Shown: one piece after another, positions 1 to 9,477 of the stretch
Numbering within the stretch: position 1 is the stretch's first letter
Layout of the letters: every line of letters begins with the position of its first letter
Assembly: GCA_011033025.1 (NCBI GenBank)
Contig: WFMF01000377.1
Location: 62,001-126,000, forward strand
Direction of reading: 5' to 3'
Length of the DNA stretch: 64,000 nt
From: Beroe forskalii
Taxonomy: Eukaryota > Ctenophora > Nuda > Beroida > Beroidae
Position numbers and translations under genes: made by a program
Notes under the pieces: generated by a model
Databases searched by the model: none
The model's input: only the letters and a program-made list of their open reading frames with translations
What the model was told of the DNA's origin: nothing

Positions 1-37
1 CAAACAAATACACTGTGAACACGAGTCAAACATTTTA

Positions 38-1440
38 TTATGACTGAGTGAGCCAGTTAAAACTTTTCAGGATATCATACGACACCTGAAATGTATATGA
101 AGAACTGAAATCAAGGAACAGAATGTGTTAATCATCAATCAATTCATTAAATGCAGAATCAAATATATGTCATTGACATGATTTACTTTTCCATTCAATC
201 TCGAGCTAAACATCTATAATTGCATGATTATCATTGCCGAGTGTTACAAAGCTGAAGACGAGAAAAGCAGACTCCTAACCTGCGTGACGGTTTGCTCGCT
301 CAGCGGGATATCCTCAGTTTTAACATGGACACGTGATACGATATTGTTAGGATCACATTCCAGCATTATTCCCTGATCCACCAACTCGTCACATATCAAC
401 AGGATGCTGTCGTGGAGAGGGAAAAGGGAATTAATGTGGGTTTACGGACGGGGAGGGAGGGGTTTGAAATGGCCGAAACTTTGCGGACGTACTTTAAAAA
501 AACAAATCTTGGAAGTATCTAAGTGAAAACTGAAAAGTGTGTCAGGTTTGGTATACTTTCAAATTGACGATATATACGTTTTCGTGTCTTTGAAAGTTTC
601 TGGTGGTAAAATTCTAACCAGTCATACACAGCTCAAACGTGACAAGCACCAACCTGTCCATGTGGTCGTAGAGAGCCCGTTTCTCCACGTTCTTCCTCAG
701 AATCATACTAATACTCTCAAACAAAGTGTTCAACACGGAAAGGAGAATTAATTCATTCTCTCGGCTGTCTCCAAACACGTAGAAAAACAGGTCCACATTC
801 GATCTGAGTAAGAGAAAAATTTGATTTCCTAGAAATCAAATAGAACATCATATCAAGGCGAGAGGGTTCGATTTCTGATCATAAATCATTTTCAAATGAT
901 TAAAAAAGGAAAGAATAAAAAGCTAAAGCTGAGTGTATTACCTGAAAACTACAGTGTAGTTATTGATTGCTACAATCTCCGATGCTGACTTTTCAGTTGC
1001 CTTGAAAACTTTGCTCTCGAACAGCTTTTGATCCTGTGAAAGATTAAGATTTAAATTTCTAAAGCATATACCAGTTTCGTGTTTTATCTTTCGGTGAAAT
1101 CCTTAAGAACGGACATAATATACAGAACGGAAAGAAATCAAAAACCGCGGACCGCCAGAGCCGTATTATCGGATTAGCTCATCCCTACAATCTAGAATCC
1201 TTCTCGACACCGACCAATCAGCACGCCAGTTAACGGCTAACTCGCGCGTTGATTGGTCAGCGTCCCATGTACCCGTGGGTAAGCTTATCATACACCCCAG
1301 ACAACAGGGTAGCCTTGTTTCACCTTGACAGTGGCGAATGATTCATCTGTCTGGTCGTAGTACTTGGCTATGACCCTCTTGCCATCATTATCCAAGATAC
1401 ATATCCCTTTAACTGTGTGGAGACTGGGTAGCAGGGACAT
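38..1440 (-). CDS. COPZ: Coatomer subunit zeta (copy 1), five exons, intact
   Basis: This is the small zeta subunit of the COPI coat, which with beta, gamma and delta forms the adaptor-like part of the coat on Golgi-to-ER vesicles. Coding exons in transcript order are 1440-1324, 1033-942, 803-654, 406-280 and 85-38. All introns are GT-AG, phases agree, and the total is 534 nt for 177 residues, the same length as I recall for human COPZ1. The longin-type fold is recognisable: N-terminal [17 protein letters not shown], central [16 protein letters not shown], the signature RKNVEKRAL, and SEQTVTQ near the C-terminus. A TAATAAA string overlaps the stop codon, so the poly(A) signal abuts the coding end. 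The next gene upstream on the same strand is UBE3D copy 1, about 0.7 kb away. Family assignment is secure; paralogue number (1 or 2) is not assigned. Confidence 0.95.
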
Positions 1441-2146
1441 GATACCTATCAGACAAGGGAATGAGGGTTAGGATTAAGATAATATTTGGATGCTGAAACT
1501 GTCAAGTAATACAGCTAATGTTGGCATCAACCAATGAAGTTGAATTAAAAAATTATTATATATTTTTTACCACAAAAACTAACAAGTTAGTTAGAATGTT
1601 GAGTGAAACATCAGTAGAATTATAAAAGTAAACGAAAAATAAAACCTAGAATAAATAGCATCAATTTATCATGTTTGTTTTTACATTTAAAGTATAATTT
1701 ATTCAAATACATATATAAACGTTTATCGGGTTACAGTACAAGGGGATTCAATTTATTTTACATGCTAATAAGTTAAGATAAGACTAACTTTTACAAAAAG
1801 CGATCTTGTAGAGAAAAACCTGAATTTGATCTTTAAGAATTATTTGGAAACTCCTGAATAACCACGTTATTCTCTAGCATAGAATTACAAATGTATGCTT
1901 CCTGGATGCTTAAAACTAAGTATGTTAACAATAAATGTTAATGATTAATGAAATGCGAGCAATATGCTCATCTCAATTCATAGCTTCCAATAAATGCAAG
2001 TTTTAAAAAGCGCAAAAGTGCTCAATTCTATGTTATGTGTATGAAACTTCCAACTTTCAAATACAATCTGACAACACGTACCTTTTGAGCAATTAACGAG
2101 CACCTGATGTTCCATCTACGAGTACCTGATGTACCTTTTGAGTATT
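1441..2146. other. Spacer between COPZ and UBE3D, copy A
   Basis: This AT-rich spacer of about 700 bp should contain the promoter of COPZ copy 1. Just 5 nt upstream of the COPZ ATG on the minus strand is a pyrimidine-rich stretch ending in AG (cccttgtctgatag), which looks like a splice acceptor. Near the UBE3D stop (about 2088-2165) there are about three degenerate 31-bp units containing gagtacctgatgtacc, the same minisatellite that is expanded in copy B. I see no coding sequence. Confidence 0.6.
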
Positions 2147-3561
2147 TTAAGAGTACCTGATGTATCCGACCCTGCAGTTCTGAGCGTACCGTTTATTTGG
2201 GGGCAGCGTTATGGACGACAACTGTAACGTTAACCAAAGGTGCAGACACAAATCCAGCGACAAACAGATCACATCCGCATCATTCCACACATCCTGGGCA
2301 TTCTCCTGGGTGTGCTTGGTGTACAGCACCTTCATGGACTTGGTGTACTCGCAGGCACTGCCCCCGAACTGGGACAACGCCCCCCGAATCCGGGGCGCCA
2401 GGGAGGAAGTGATGTTCAGGTCGCCGCCCATCATCCACACCCGGATACCCCTGAAGGTGGAGTTGGCGCCTGCCCGGGGTAACACAATAAACCGGTAACT
2501 GACGTGTCTCGTGCTGCAATCCAGCAGTTCGTGTGCGATGTACGATTCCAGGTGGTAGGGGGCCTCCTTGGCCGTGGACTTGATGGCGTGCTTCCACACG
2601 ATGCTCCACTCGACGGTGTCACCGGTGTACACCACCCGACCCAGTTCGTTGCGACACCGATGGCAGTGGAGGCTGGAGGTGACACGCGAGGTTCCGGCCC
2701 GTTCTACGTCCCGGATATTGCCGATGTAGACGGAGGCGGGGTCGATGAGGGTCCAACTCACCCACAACTCCTGCTCCCCCACCAGACAGTCACCTGTGGG
2801 GAATGGAGGGGTCAAATGGCTGTTTGGAGGGCTCAAGAACGGCGGAAAGTAATTGAATTGCCAATTGGGAACATTGGTCAAAATTTTGAAAATATTTCCA
2901 ATTTAAGCTGCTAATCTGACAGACCTGGTCGGGGGTAGCACCCGTTTACAACTTTGGAGTGAGTACCATGACAAAGTAGAGAGTCCGTTACTTCGTGCCA
3001 AGAAGCAGAGGGTAGTGGTAACGTCCGGGCAAACTTCCTGGGAGAAGAAAACATATACAAGGGGGGCAAAATGTTACTCTATGAAGATTGAAAGCGACTC
3101 TAGTACATCAAAATTGGAAATATATCGAGAATAACGCAGTAGTTTTAAGGCCACTACACTGCTTACATTGTGCCGCGCGCGGCAAGAATCTAAAAAGCTC
3201 ATCTTTGGTTTAGTATTACTGACTTGCATGAAATCTGAGCAGCACATCGGACACAGAAGAGCTTCTCAATCTTCACATTAGACTTCTTGGGAGGACTGGG
3301 TAACTTCAATATCGGATCTGATGAACAAGTTGGTCACAAAAAATCGTCGGTTCTCCCCGTCTCTTGAAATAATATTTGAATATGATAAGATTCTAATTGA
3401 AATATTTAGGGGCAATTTTGTACAAACAACTCCTCGGTCTGTTAGGCTTAAGTACCTGTTGGAATCCTGACGTTGATTACTGAATCAGTAACTGTGGGTG
3501 AGGAAATATCCTGGGTCTTTATGTTGGTATCCTCATCAAGTGTGATGTTTTCTGATGACAC
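2147..3561 (-). CDS. UBE3D: UBE3D-like E3 ubiquitin ligase, copy 1, lacking exon 1
   Basis: The product resembles UBE3D (HECT-like E2-binding ubiquitin ligase). Exons in transcript order are 3561-3456, 3317-3224, 3037-2925 and 2793-2147. They encode a Cys-pair segment LFCVRCAAQISC, then RTLPLPSASWHEV, GDCLVGEQELWVSW, a second Cys pair CHRCRNELG, VWMMGGDLNI and a C-terminal KVLYT plus LPPNKRYAQ region, in the order of the animal UBE3D family. The exon-1 equivalent of copy 2 (23574-23449) is not found before the gap, so the N-terminus is missing or supplied by another exon. Exon 5 differs from copy 2 at 12 bases, all synonymous. Exon 3 is one codon shorter, exon 2 has two replacements and exon 4 one. 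All phases remain open. It is either a functional paralogue with a changed 5' end or an allele cut by the gap. Confidence 0.75.
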
Positions 3562-3570
3562 CTGAAATAG

Positions 3571-3897
3571 AACCCATTAAAATGTTTTATAAGGTAAAAA
3601 ACGGCAAAAAATGCCACGATCTGTGCAAAAATTATTTACAAAGGTTTTATTGTTGGAATGTGTTCTAATAGGTCCCATGAAGGTCTCCAAAGAGTGTTAA
3701 GGTGCTACCTTGAAGGAAAAGTCAGGAGGGCCACGCCCTTTTTTCGACCGTGGAAAGTTTGAGGGAAAAATGAAAATTCAGTTTTAATATGATATATGAC
3801 ATGTGGGTACCCTATACCTATGTTTTTTGGGACGGGGAATCGATTCCAAACTTTTTCAAAGTCGTATCTACCTTTGACCCAAAACCGGCCACGCCAT
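3571..3897. other. Unassigned sequence before the assembly gap
   Basis: No exon and no match to copy B is visible here. The last stretch (about 3705-3897) has no stop in one minus-strand frame, but it has no recognisable motif and runs into the Ns, so I do not call a gene. Confidence 0.5.
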
Positions 3898-3997
3898 NNN
3901 NNNNNNNNNNNNNNNNNNNNNNNNNNNNNNNNNNNNNNNNNNNNNNNNNNNNNNNNNNNNNNNNNNNNNNNNNNNNNNNNNNNNNNNNNNNNNNNNN
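3898..3997. other. Assembly gap (100 N)
   Basis: Exactly 100 Ns, a placeholder gap of unknown true size. It lies where copy A has lost similarity to copy B and beyond the truncated end of TRMT11, so order and content across it are uncertain. Confidence 1.
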
Positions 3998-4120
3998 TTT
4001 CACAGTATCTTATTTTGAGACCCGTCAATTTCTAACAGGTAGTATCAGAATATATTAGAGAAATCACGGCTGGAAAGCACTTAGTGACTCGCCTTTCACA
4101 GCTGAGTCTTGGAAAAGTGA

Positions 4121-4345
4121 TTTGACAAGTGCTAATGATAACTAGGATCTTATTCACAAGGTTAAAACATTTCCTTGTGTTTCGTTCATGTTGTCAGCAC
4201 TTGCTGAATCGAGCGGGTATACATAAGGAGGAAGCAATGCTTTTGCTCGTTTCAGCCAGTGCTGACAACATGAACGAAACAGAACGAAACACAAGGAAAT
4301 GTTTTAAACTTGTAAATAAGTTTCTAGTTATTCACAACTTGTCTA
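4121..4345. repeat. Long imperfect inverted repeat (hairpin element)
   Basis: The left arm (about 4121-4200) and right arm (about 4259-4345) are reverse complements over roughly 75-80 bp, with a 10-nt insertion in the right arm (an extra copy of a gttTCGTTC-type motif). The loop contains a further short inverted repeat (gctgaat-cgagc against gctcg-tttcagc). The arms contain tttccttgtgtttc, which also recurs in the tandem repeats at 12.1-12.9 kb. No transposase is visible; it looks like a MITE-like element. Confidence 0.8.
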
Positions 4346-5534
4346 GATCGCTCAATTTAGCACTTCCTCCTCATCTGTGATGATGTGAGTAAACTATTGA
4401 TCGGATCTCCTAGAAATATTTCTTTGAGTGACCGGTGTACCACGGGTCACGTACAACAAAACAGCTATTATATGACAAAAGCTTGGTGTACCCAAAGTAT
4501 GGTCTTTTGAAAGCTTGTATTTTGGGTGTCAAGCATCAATTAATCTCTCTATAGGCAGCAATACACCGGTCATTTGACCCAGTGCTGACAATATTAAAGC
4601 ATAAAATCATTGATTTTCAGCGTAATTCACCTTCTATCGGAATACAAGTTCGAAATATTCTGAACGTACCGTTATTAATATCCCAGTTATCCTCTGCTCA
4701 CCCAGATCACTGCTTTTACTCTGATCGGAGAGACCATAGGCTGTGTTCCTACTCTGGTCTCCCTTTTCTGTTTCTGTTACTACCTGAAAAAATGATTATG
4801 TTAGAAATATTTCTTTATGCTAACATGCTAACATGAGTCATGATGCCAAATGAAAAACTATGAAACAAAGTCTTCAGGAGTAGTGCAGCAACTGTATTCT
4901 AATCTAAAAACTTACAAAAACACAGTATCTAGTACCTACAAACAAAGTTGTAACCAATTGTACACCATTACACACAGAAATGAAACAAGTGAGGTAGTGA
5001 GTAATGAAGCATGCGATGTGAGATGGTTTCCATGCGTTTCAGCCGTTTGGATGCGCGCGCGACGCTCAAAAGTCACGTGATAATTACTGACTACCTCACG
5101 TTTCGAGGAACTGGTCATTTTTACACATACGTGTGGTTTATTTTTATAGAAATCCACATTTTTCAAGGTAGAGATTTGAAACTTTGGGAATCACAAGTTA
5201 GATAAATTTCAGAGCGCCCGTTGATCTTACTTTTTCGATATCATGTTCCTGAGCTTCACAGTCGTCCATGGAACACGCCACAATTGAAAATACTCGTTTC
5301 CTGTTGCGAGCTGTTTCAGTACATTACTTCTGACCTACTGGGAGTATTAAGATGATCGTTTCACCATCAGAATCCTTCAACTGTGCTCTATTGAATGGTC
5401 ACGGCCCAATTACACGAATCTCAAAATTGAGCAGTGAAATTGGGCCGTTTTGTCGCCAAATTGGCGTTCTTCCGTAAACTGCGCACACGGTACTAGCACG
5501 ATTGACTACCTCAAAACTTGAATTATTTATTAAC
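4346..5534. other. TRMT11-side non-coding sequence with one candidate small exon
   Basis: No methyltransferase exons were found here, although TRMT11 exon 5 and later should follow in this direction. A minus-strand candidate exon is listed separately at 5231-5269. A short inverted repeat (cggcccaatt / aattgggccg) occurs near 5403-5450. The rest is AT-rich without recognisable genes. Confidence 0.5.
5231..5269 (-). other. Candidate small coding exon with a GTAAGA donor
   Basis: On the minus strand an ATG opens MDDCEAQEHDIEK and ends exactly at a GTAAGA donor in phase 0. UBE3D exon 2 also begins in phase 0, so this could be an alternative first exon for the downstream UBE3D copy 1, but the splice would cross the assembly gap. 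The open frame also extends upstream to an acceptor-like aacag, so it could instead be an internal exon. There is no homology support. Confidence 0.2.
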
Positions 5535-6851
5535 CCTAGCAACGTTGGCCATGACAAAGGACAGCTGGGCGTCCATTGTTGTTCTCCCGATGTAGAGGCG
5601 CTTCTTGACGGAGTAGCTGTCGATCATCGATCTGTTACTCCTACCTACCTGGAGATATCATAGGTCAATGCTAAGCGAACATTGCCCCAAAAACGTTTTT
5701 CATTCTAAATTGAACTGTCTTACATATACGGGATGAAAGTTAGGAGCCCTTGCCTGGTGATATAGACTCACTGACTCAAGGACATTCAAGCATGATAGCC
5801 AATAGGAGCTCTTTAACAACAATCTATGCCGACATTGACTTAGGGGGGGGCTTACCAAAGGACCGAAGAAGACATCGGTAGGTCCCTCATCCTTCTTGTT
5901 TGTGTAGTTCTCACAAATGTAGAACACGTGATCAGGATTCGAACAATCCACTTCACCGCTGAAAATACCAGAATATACTAACTACAAGCGAAGTTAAAAC
6001 TGTTCTATGCAGCTCATGGTAAAGAACACTGGCCGAGTGCTCACTAACTTACAACACTCACAAACTCTGAACTCATAGCATCAACTAACTCACAAGTCAA
6101 ATCATCAACTAACTCACAGCACCGACTTACAGGGGCGTGTCGAACTCATATGTGCGCGGCTCGCTGCTCGTTAATTACTGGCAGCGAGCCGCGCACTATT
6201 ACGCCGCGCATTGAAAAGCCGCGCATATATGAGTTCGAGACGCCACCGTAACTCACAACTCCGACTCACGTTAGGGGTAGGTACTCCATCTTCTCAATGA
6301 GATCTATCTTCTCCGTCATGGGCACCTTCCTCCCGAAGGAGTGTAGGATGATGTTGAAGGAGCCGGGGAGAGGGGCGTGGTCGCTGAACTGACACCCACA
6401 CAACTCCTGTCGTGAGGTGCAGTGCGCCCAGATCTCTGCCACGAACTGAATCAACACACACCTGTGGAGGAGGAATCAAGGTAGAGAATATTAAAAGGGA
6501 ATTGTATGGGAAAAAGTTGGAAAATGATTAAGACGAAAGTGCTTTCATCCTTCTCGATTCAAGTAATGGTGGCAGGACAGTTTTCCCCGCGACAGTTTAT
6601 TTTGACACGAACTGAGAGAGATAATTTCGTCACAGTATAATTGTCACGATATGCCAGGTGTGTATTGTGTACCTACTAAGGATAGTGTGTATGTCTGCAT
6701 CACTGACACCCGTCACCACACAGTAGGGATGGGAATCCGAGTAGCTTTCTCTGATTAGTTTTATCTGGTGCAGTTCACAGATAGACTCCAATTCAGGGAG
6801 CCTGAAGTCTTCGAACGATTGTGTAAACACAACCAAATATCTTTTACTCAT
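5535..6851 (-). CDS. TRMT11: TRMT11-type tRNA guanosine-N2 methyltransferase, 5' part only
   Basis: Trm11/TRMT11, with TRMT112, methylates the N2 of guanosine 10 in tRNA. Four exons are present on the minus strand: 6851-6673, 6461-6270, 5958-5856 and 5648-5535. All have GT-AG introns and compatible phases (2, 2, 0, 0). The translation begins MSKRYLVVFTQSFEDFRLPE, matching the family N-terminus, and continues through FVAEIWAH, HVFYICENY and the diagnostic SYSVKKRLYIGRTTMDAQLS, ending FVMANVAR. That is the N-terminal THUMP-like half. The Rossmann SAM-binding motif and catalytic D-P-P-Y should come next but are absent from 3998-5534, so they probably lie in or beyond the gap. Exon 4 starts after ctccag rather than after the later gtag, because only that choice keeps the conserved frame open. 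Confidence 0.88.
6133..6243. repeat. GC-rich nested palindrome inside TRMT11 intron 2
   Basis: Outer arms (ggcgtgtcgaactcatatgt at 6133 and its imperfect complement ending gagttcgagacgcc at about 6243) enclose an inner palindrome gcgcggctcgctgc / gcagcgagccgcgc. It would fold into a strong hairpin. It is unlike the AT-rich surroundings and is probably a small hairpin element. Confidence 0.7.
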
Positions 6852-7448
6852 GTTGATAGACCATGCTATATAAATGGGGGTGTTAAGAACAGAATCTTTT
6901 CAAAAAAAAAGAAATTAGAAGATCAATGGTAAAAGAGATTTTTTGACGGAAGATATTTCAGAAGTGCTATAGCAGTGGTTTACGTTGAGTTTGTAAGTGG
7001 CAGTTTTGGGAGCTTTGTGAGCGCGGCGTAATTATGGGCAAATAAAGCAAAATATAAATATTGAATTTTAAATCATTACAAATCATAACACAATCAGAAA
7101 GAAACATGCATAAAAGTAAAATAATAAAAATAATTTTAGATGTCATGTACATTTTCAAGTAGATAAAACATTGCAAAAATTCCCATTGAATGGCTAAAAA
7201 TAAAATATTTCTTCAGAGTTATATTTTTTGATGTCTAAGCGTGTAATAAATGTTCGGTATTTATCTATTTATTGTTTACAATTAAAAATTAAAAATTATT
7301 CACAGTATTACAAAAACTAGAAAAAAATCAGGTATTAAATTATTAAAAGAGCAATTAAATAACGCCTAAATGGATATGTTAGGTTCACTTCTTCATCCAG
7401 GCTTCCCACTACGGATCTATACAGTACAGTACTGCTTTGCAGGGGAGG
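6852..7448. other. Intergenic DNA between TRMT11 and the HEPN-like cluster
   Basis: This AT-rich stretch of about 600 bp should hold the TRMT11 promoter and the 3' end of the first HEPN-like gene. I see no conserved coding sequence or clear element. Confidence 0.5.
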
Positions 7449-8117
7449 CTATTCCGGAACTAAAGCGAGATACTCTTCTAAAGGCATTCCAATCAGCTCC
7501 CCATACAAACCATCCTCATCCTTAGCTATAGCAGCTTGCAAGGATGGGTTCTTCTTTATCCTATTCCAAGCTAGGAACCGCAGAAATTCACTCCGGGTAG
7601 ATGTTTCAGTTGGTTTCTTGAGAGTTGGCTGTTCTTTCCAGATGACGGACTTAATGATAGATGAAATCTGAGAAGGTATAAGTCGAAAACGTCTACCATG
7701 TGAGTTACTAGCATTTCCACTCTGAGGTTCCATATTTGGTAATTCATCGTCCGGGACGCCAGACTGAAATTCATTATCGCCATTAATTAGTTCATGGAGA
7801 TCCTTCAACATTTCATTGCTGGTTTCAACGAACTCCCTCCTATCTTCTTCGCTTTCGAAACTATTTTTACTGATATTGTGAGCTAATTCATTCCTTTGAC
7901 TCGATAAGGTAAATAAAACCCTTTTCGTTTCTTTGTCCAAGTATGAAGCCTTCACAATCCTACCAAAAGGCTTGTAATGATTTAGGTAGCTATTAAACCA
8001 GTTCCGTTCAATAAAATGATTCCGGATTATTTCCTCAAAACGTTTGATGACATAGACCGCTAATGCTATGTCTGGATGTCCGGAGGAGTAGTCGAATTCA
8101 CAGGGAGGTTCAGACAT
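7449..8117 (-). CDS. HEPN-like protein 1 of a three-gene tandem family
   Basis: Single-exon gene of 222 residues; I do not recognise the family by name. The N-terminal half (residues ~10-105) is shared with both neighbours: SGHPDIALAVYVIKRFE, a helix reaching FGRIVK, then SQRNELAHN. The R-N-x-x-A-H pattern matches the R-x4-H signature of HEPN domains, which are often metal-independent RNases or RNA-binding modules. A variable linker follows (residues ~115-170), then a conserved C-terminal block (STRSEFLRFLAWNRIKKNPS to MPLEEYLALVPE). There is no signal peptide or membrane segment. The region around the start codon is tandemly duplicated (28 bp), giving an upstream ATG that closes after eight codons. 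I infer an RNA-targeting role from the motif alone. Confidence is high that it is a real gene and low on function. Confidence 0.85.
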   Translation of the reverse strand: MSEPPCEFDYSSGHPDIALAVYVIKRFEEIIRNHFIERNWFNSYLNHYKPFGRIVKASYLDKETKRVLFTLSSQRNELAHNISKNSFESEEDRREFVETSNEMLKDLHELINGDNEFQSGVPDDELPNMEPQSGNASNSHGRRFRLIPSQISSIIKSVIWKEQPTLKKPTETSTRSEFLRFLAWNRIKKNPSLQAAIAKDEDGLYGELIGMPLEEYLALVPE

Positions 8118-8158
8118 AGCTTATCTTCGATAGGGAGGTTCAGACATAGCTTATCTTC
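8103..8158. repeat. 28-bp tandem duplication across the HEPN-like 1 start codon
   Basis: The stretch ending cttatcttcgat occurs twice back to back. On the minus strand each copy carries the start context aagctATGTCTGAACC. The distal copy makes a short upstream reading frame ending at TAA in the duplicated leader, which could lower translation of the main frame. Confidence 0.9.
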
Positions 8159-8269
8159 GATTGAATTATTAATTACTTAACCAGAATTTTATGAATTTCT
8201 ACACAAATACTGGAGGAACTGTGTAACTGGTCGATTTACTTTATCGATGAGGACAACGGCAAAACATTT

Positions 8270-8519
8270 ATTAGGTGCATGTAACGTTCGTCGGTCGATC
8301 GAATGGAATTGGTCGATCGATCAACTTCATTTGATCGACTGATGTGTTTTCAATAGAAAATCTTTAAGCTAGTAGGGAAACAACTAAATATTGCTCATTT
8401 AAACACGATTCAAGTCAACAGGGACCATTTAAACACATCATTCGTTCAAATGGAGTTGATCGATCGACCAATTCTATTCGATCGACCGACGAACGTTACG
8501 GGCGCCTTATCACAAAACG
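8270..8519. repeat. Terminal-inverted-repeat element between HEPN-like genes 1 and 2
   Basis: Arms of about 75-80 bp (taacgttcgtcggtcgatcg at 8281 and its complement ending cgaccgacgaacgtta near 8509) flank an AT-rich centre of about 90 bp. The arms are rich in gatcgatc. No coding capacity is visible; it is MITE-like and sits exactly between two members of the gene cluster. Confidence 0.85.
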
Positions 8520-8672
8520 CATGAAATAAAAACAAGAAGAATTAAACTACAATGAATGATTCCAAACTCTACAAAACGTGATTTAATCTGAGAATTTATT
8601 GAAGTTTAAAAAATCACCGACTGATATCTTAGCTTAAAACATCAAAATGACATGAAAATTAAACTGTGAACA

Positions 8673-9290
8673 TTATTGTGGAACTAAAGCGAGATAATCC
8701 TCCAATGGCATGGGAAGCAGATCCCCAAACAGACCCTCCTCATCTTCCACAATAGCAGCTTGCAAAGCAGGGTTCATCTTTATCATTTTCCATGCTCGGA
8801 ACTCCAGGAGCTCTTTACGGGTCGATTTGTCAGAGGGTTTTTTGATTTTGAAATTGATATTCATGTTATCAAGAGTCGGACCTTGAGGATATCCATGAAA
8901 AACGTTGTCATTTGCAGCCTCTGCCACCACACGTGTTATAGAAGCTCGTTTCTTGAGGTCCGCCAGCAAATTATTACTGTTCTCAATGAAGTTCTTCCTT
9001 ATTTTCTTACTTTCGAAACTATTGTTATTTATGTTATGAGCTAAATCATTCCTTTGCTCGGCTAACAAAAATAATAAATTTTTCGTTCCTTTGTCCAAAT
9101 CTGAGCAAATCTTAACAACCTTCCCAAATGGAAATGTCTTTCCGATTGCATATTGTCTCGAGACATAATCGAGAAAATGATTACGAAGTATTGCATCAAA
9201 ACGTTTGATAACATAAACCGCCAATGCTATATCTGGGTGCCCTGAGGTGAACTGAAACTCAGCGAACTCGTTATCAGGAAGCTTTGACAT
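8673..9290 (-). CDS. HEPN-like protein 2 of a three-gene tandem family
   Basis: Intronless gene of 205 residues, paralogous to its neighbours on the same strand. The N-terminal block contains SGHPDIALAVYVIKRFDAIL and FGKVVKI, followed by AEQRNDLAHN with the HEPN-type R-x4-H residues and a basic helix (SKKIRKNFIENSNNLL). The C-terminal block (STRKELLEFRAWKMIKMNPA to PLEDYLALVPQ) is the most conserved part. The linker between them is shorter than in protein 1 and does not align. The ATG at 9290 is the only in-frame start before the conserved region, and its leader (caatcgaaggtgaagc) resembles that of gene 1. Function is not known to me; an RNA-binding or RNase role is inferred only from the motif. 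Confidence 0.85.
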   Translation of the reverse strand: MSKLPDNEFAEFQFTSGHPDIALAVYVIKRFDAILRNHFLDYVSRQYAIGKTFPFGKVVKICSDLDKGTKNLLFLLAEQRNDLAHNINNNSFESKKIRKNFIENSNNLLADLKKRASITRVVAEAANDNVFHGYPQGPTLDNMNINFKIKKPSDKSTRKELLEFRAWKMIKMNPALQAAIVEDEEGLFGDLLPMPLEDYLALVPQ

Positions 9291-9477
9291 GCTTCACCTT
9301 CGATTGTATGAATAAGTTGTGAAAGACAGACACCAGAAATCTACAACAAGTTGTAAAACACAGACCAGAAATCTTCAACAAATTACAACAATTATTAAAC
9401 ATACATACGAAATATTTATGCAATCAAAAGATGAACAACCACAAATCATAAGCACGACAAAATCGCTGTCATTTATG

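Larger units (their letters stand above)
1..3570. repeat. Duplicated segment, copy A (COPZ + UBE3D exons 2-5)
   Basis: This block aligns in the same orientation with 19402 onward. Position 1 matches 19402 and similarity is lost just after the start of UBE3D exon 2 (3561 here, 23313 in copy B). Coding parts are about 97-98% identical, while introns and intergenic DNA carry many indels. The left edge lies outside the window. The right edge is followed by about 330 bp of unrelated sequence and then the N gap at 3898-3997. It may be a true tandem segmental duplication or an allelic contig scaffolded beside its partner; the sequence alone cannot separate these. Confidence 0.93.

Noticed and set aside
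2197..2914. Plus-strand frames opposite UBE3D exon 5 (and at 21940-22528)
   Set aside because: Antisense shadows of a conserved minus-strand exon; differences between copies are synonymous only in the UBE3D frame.
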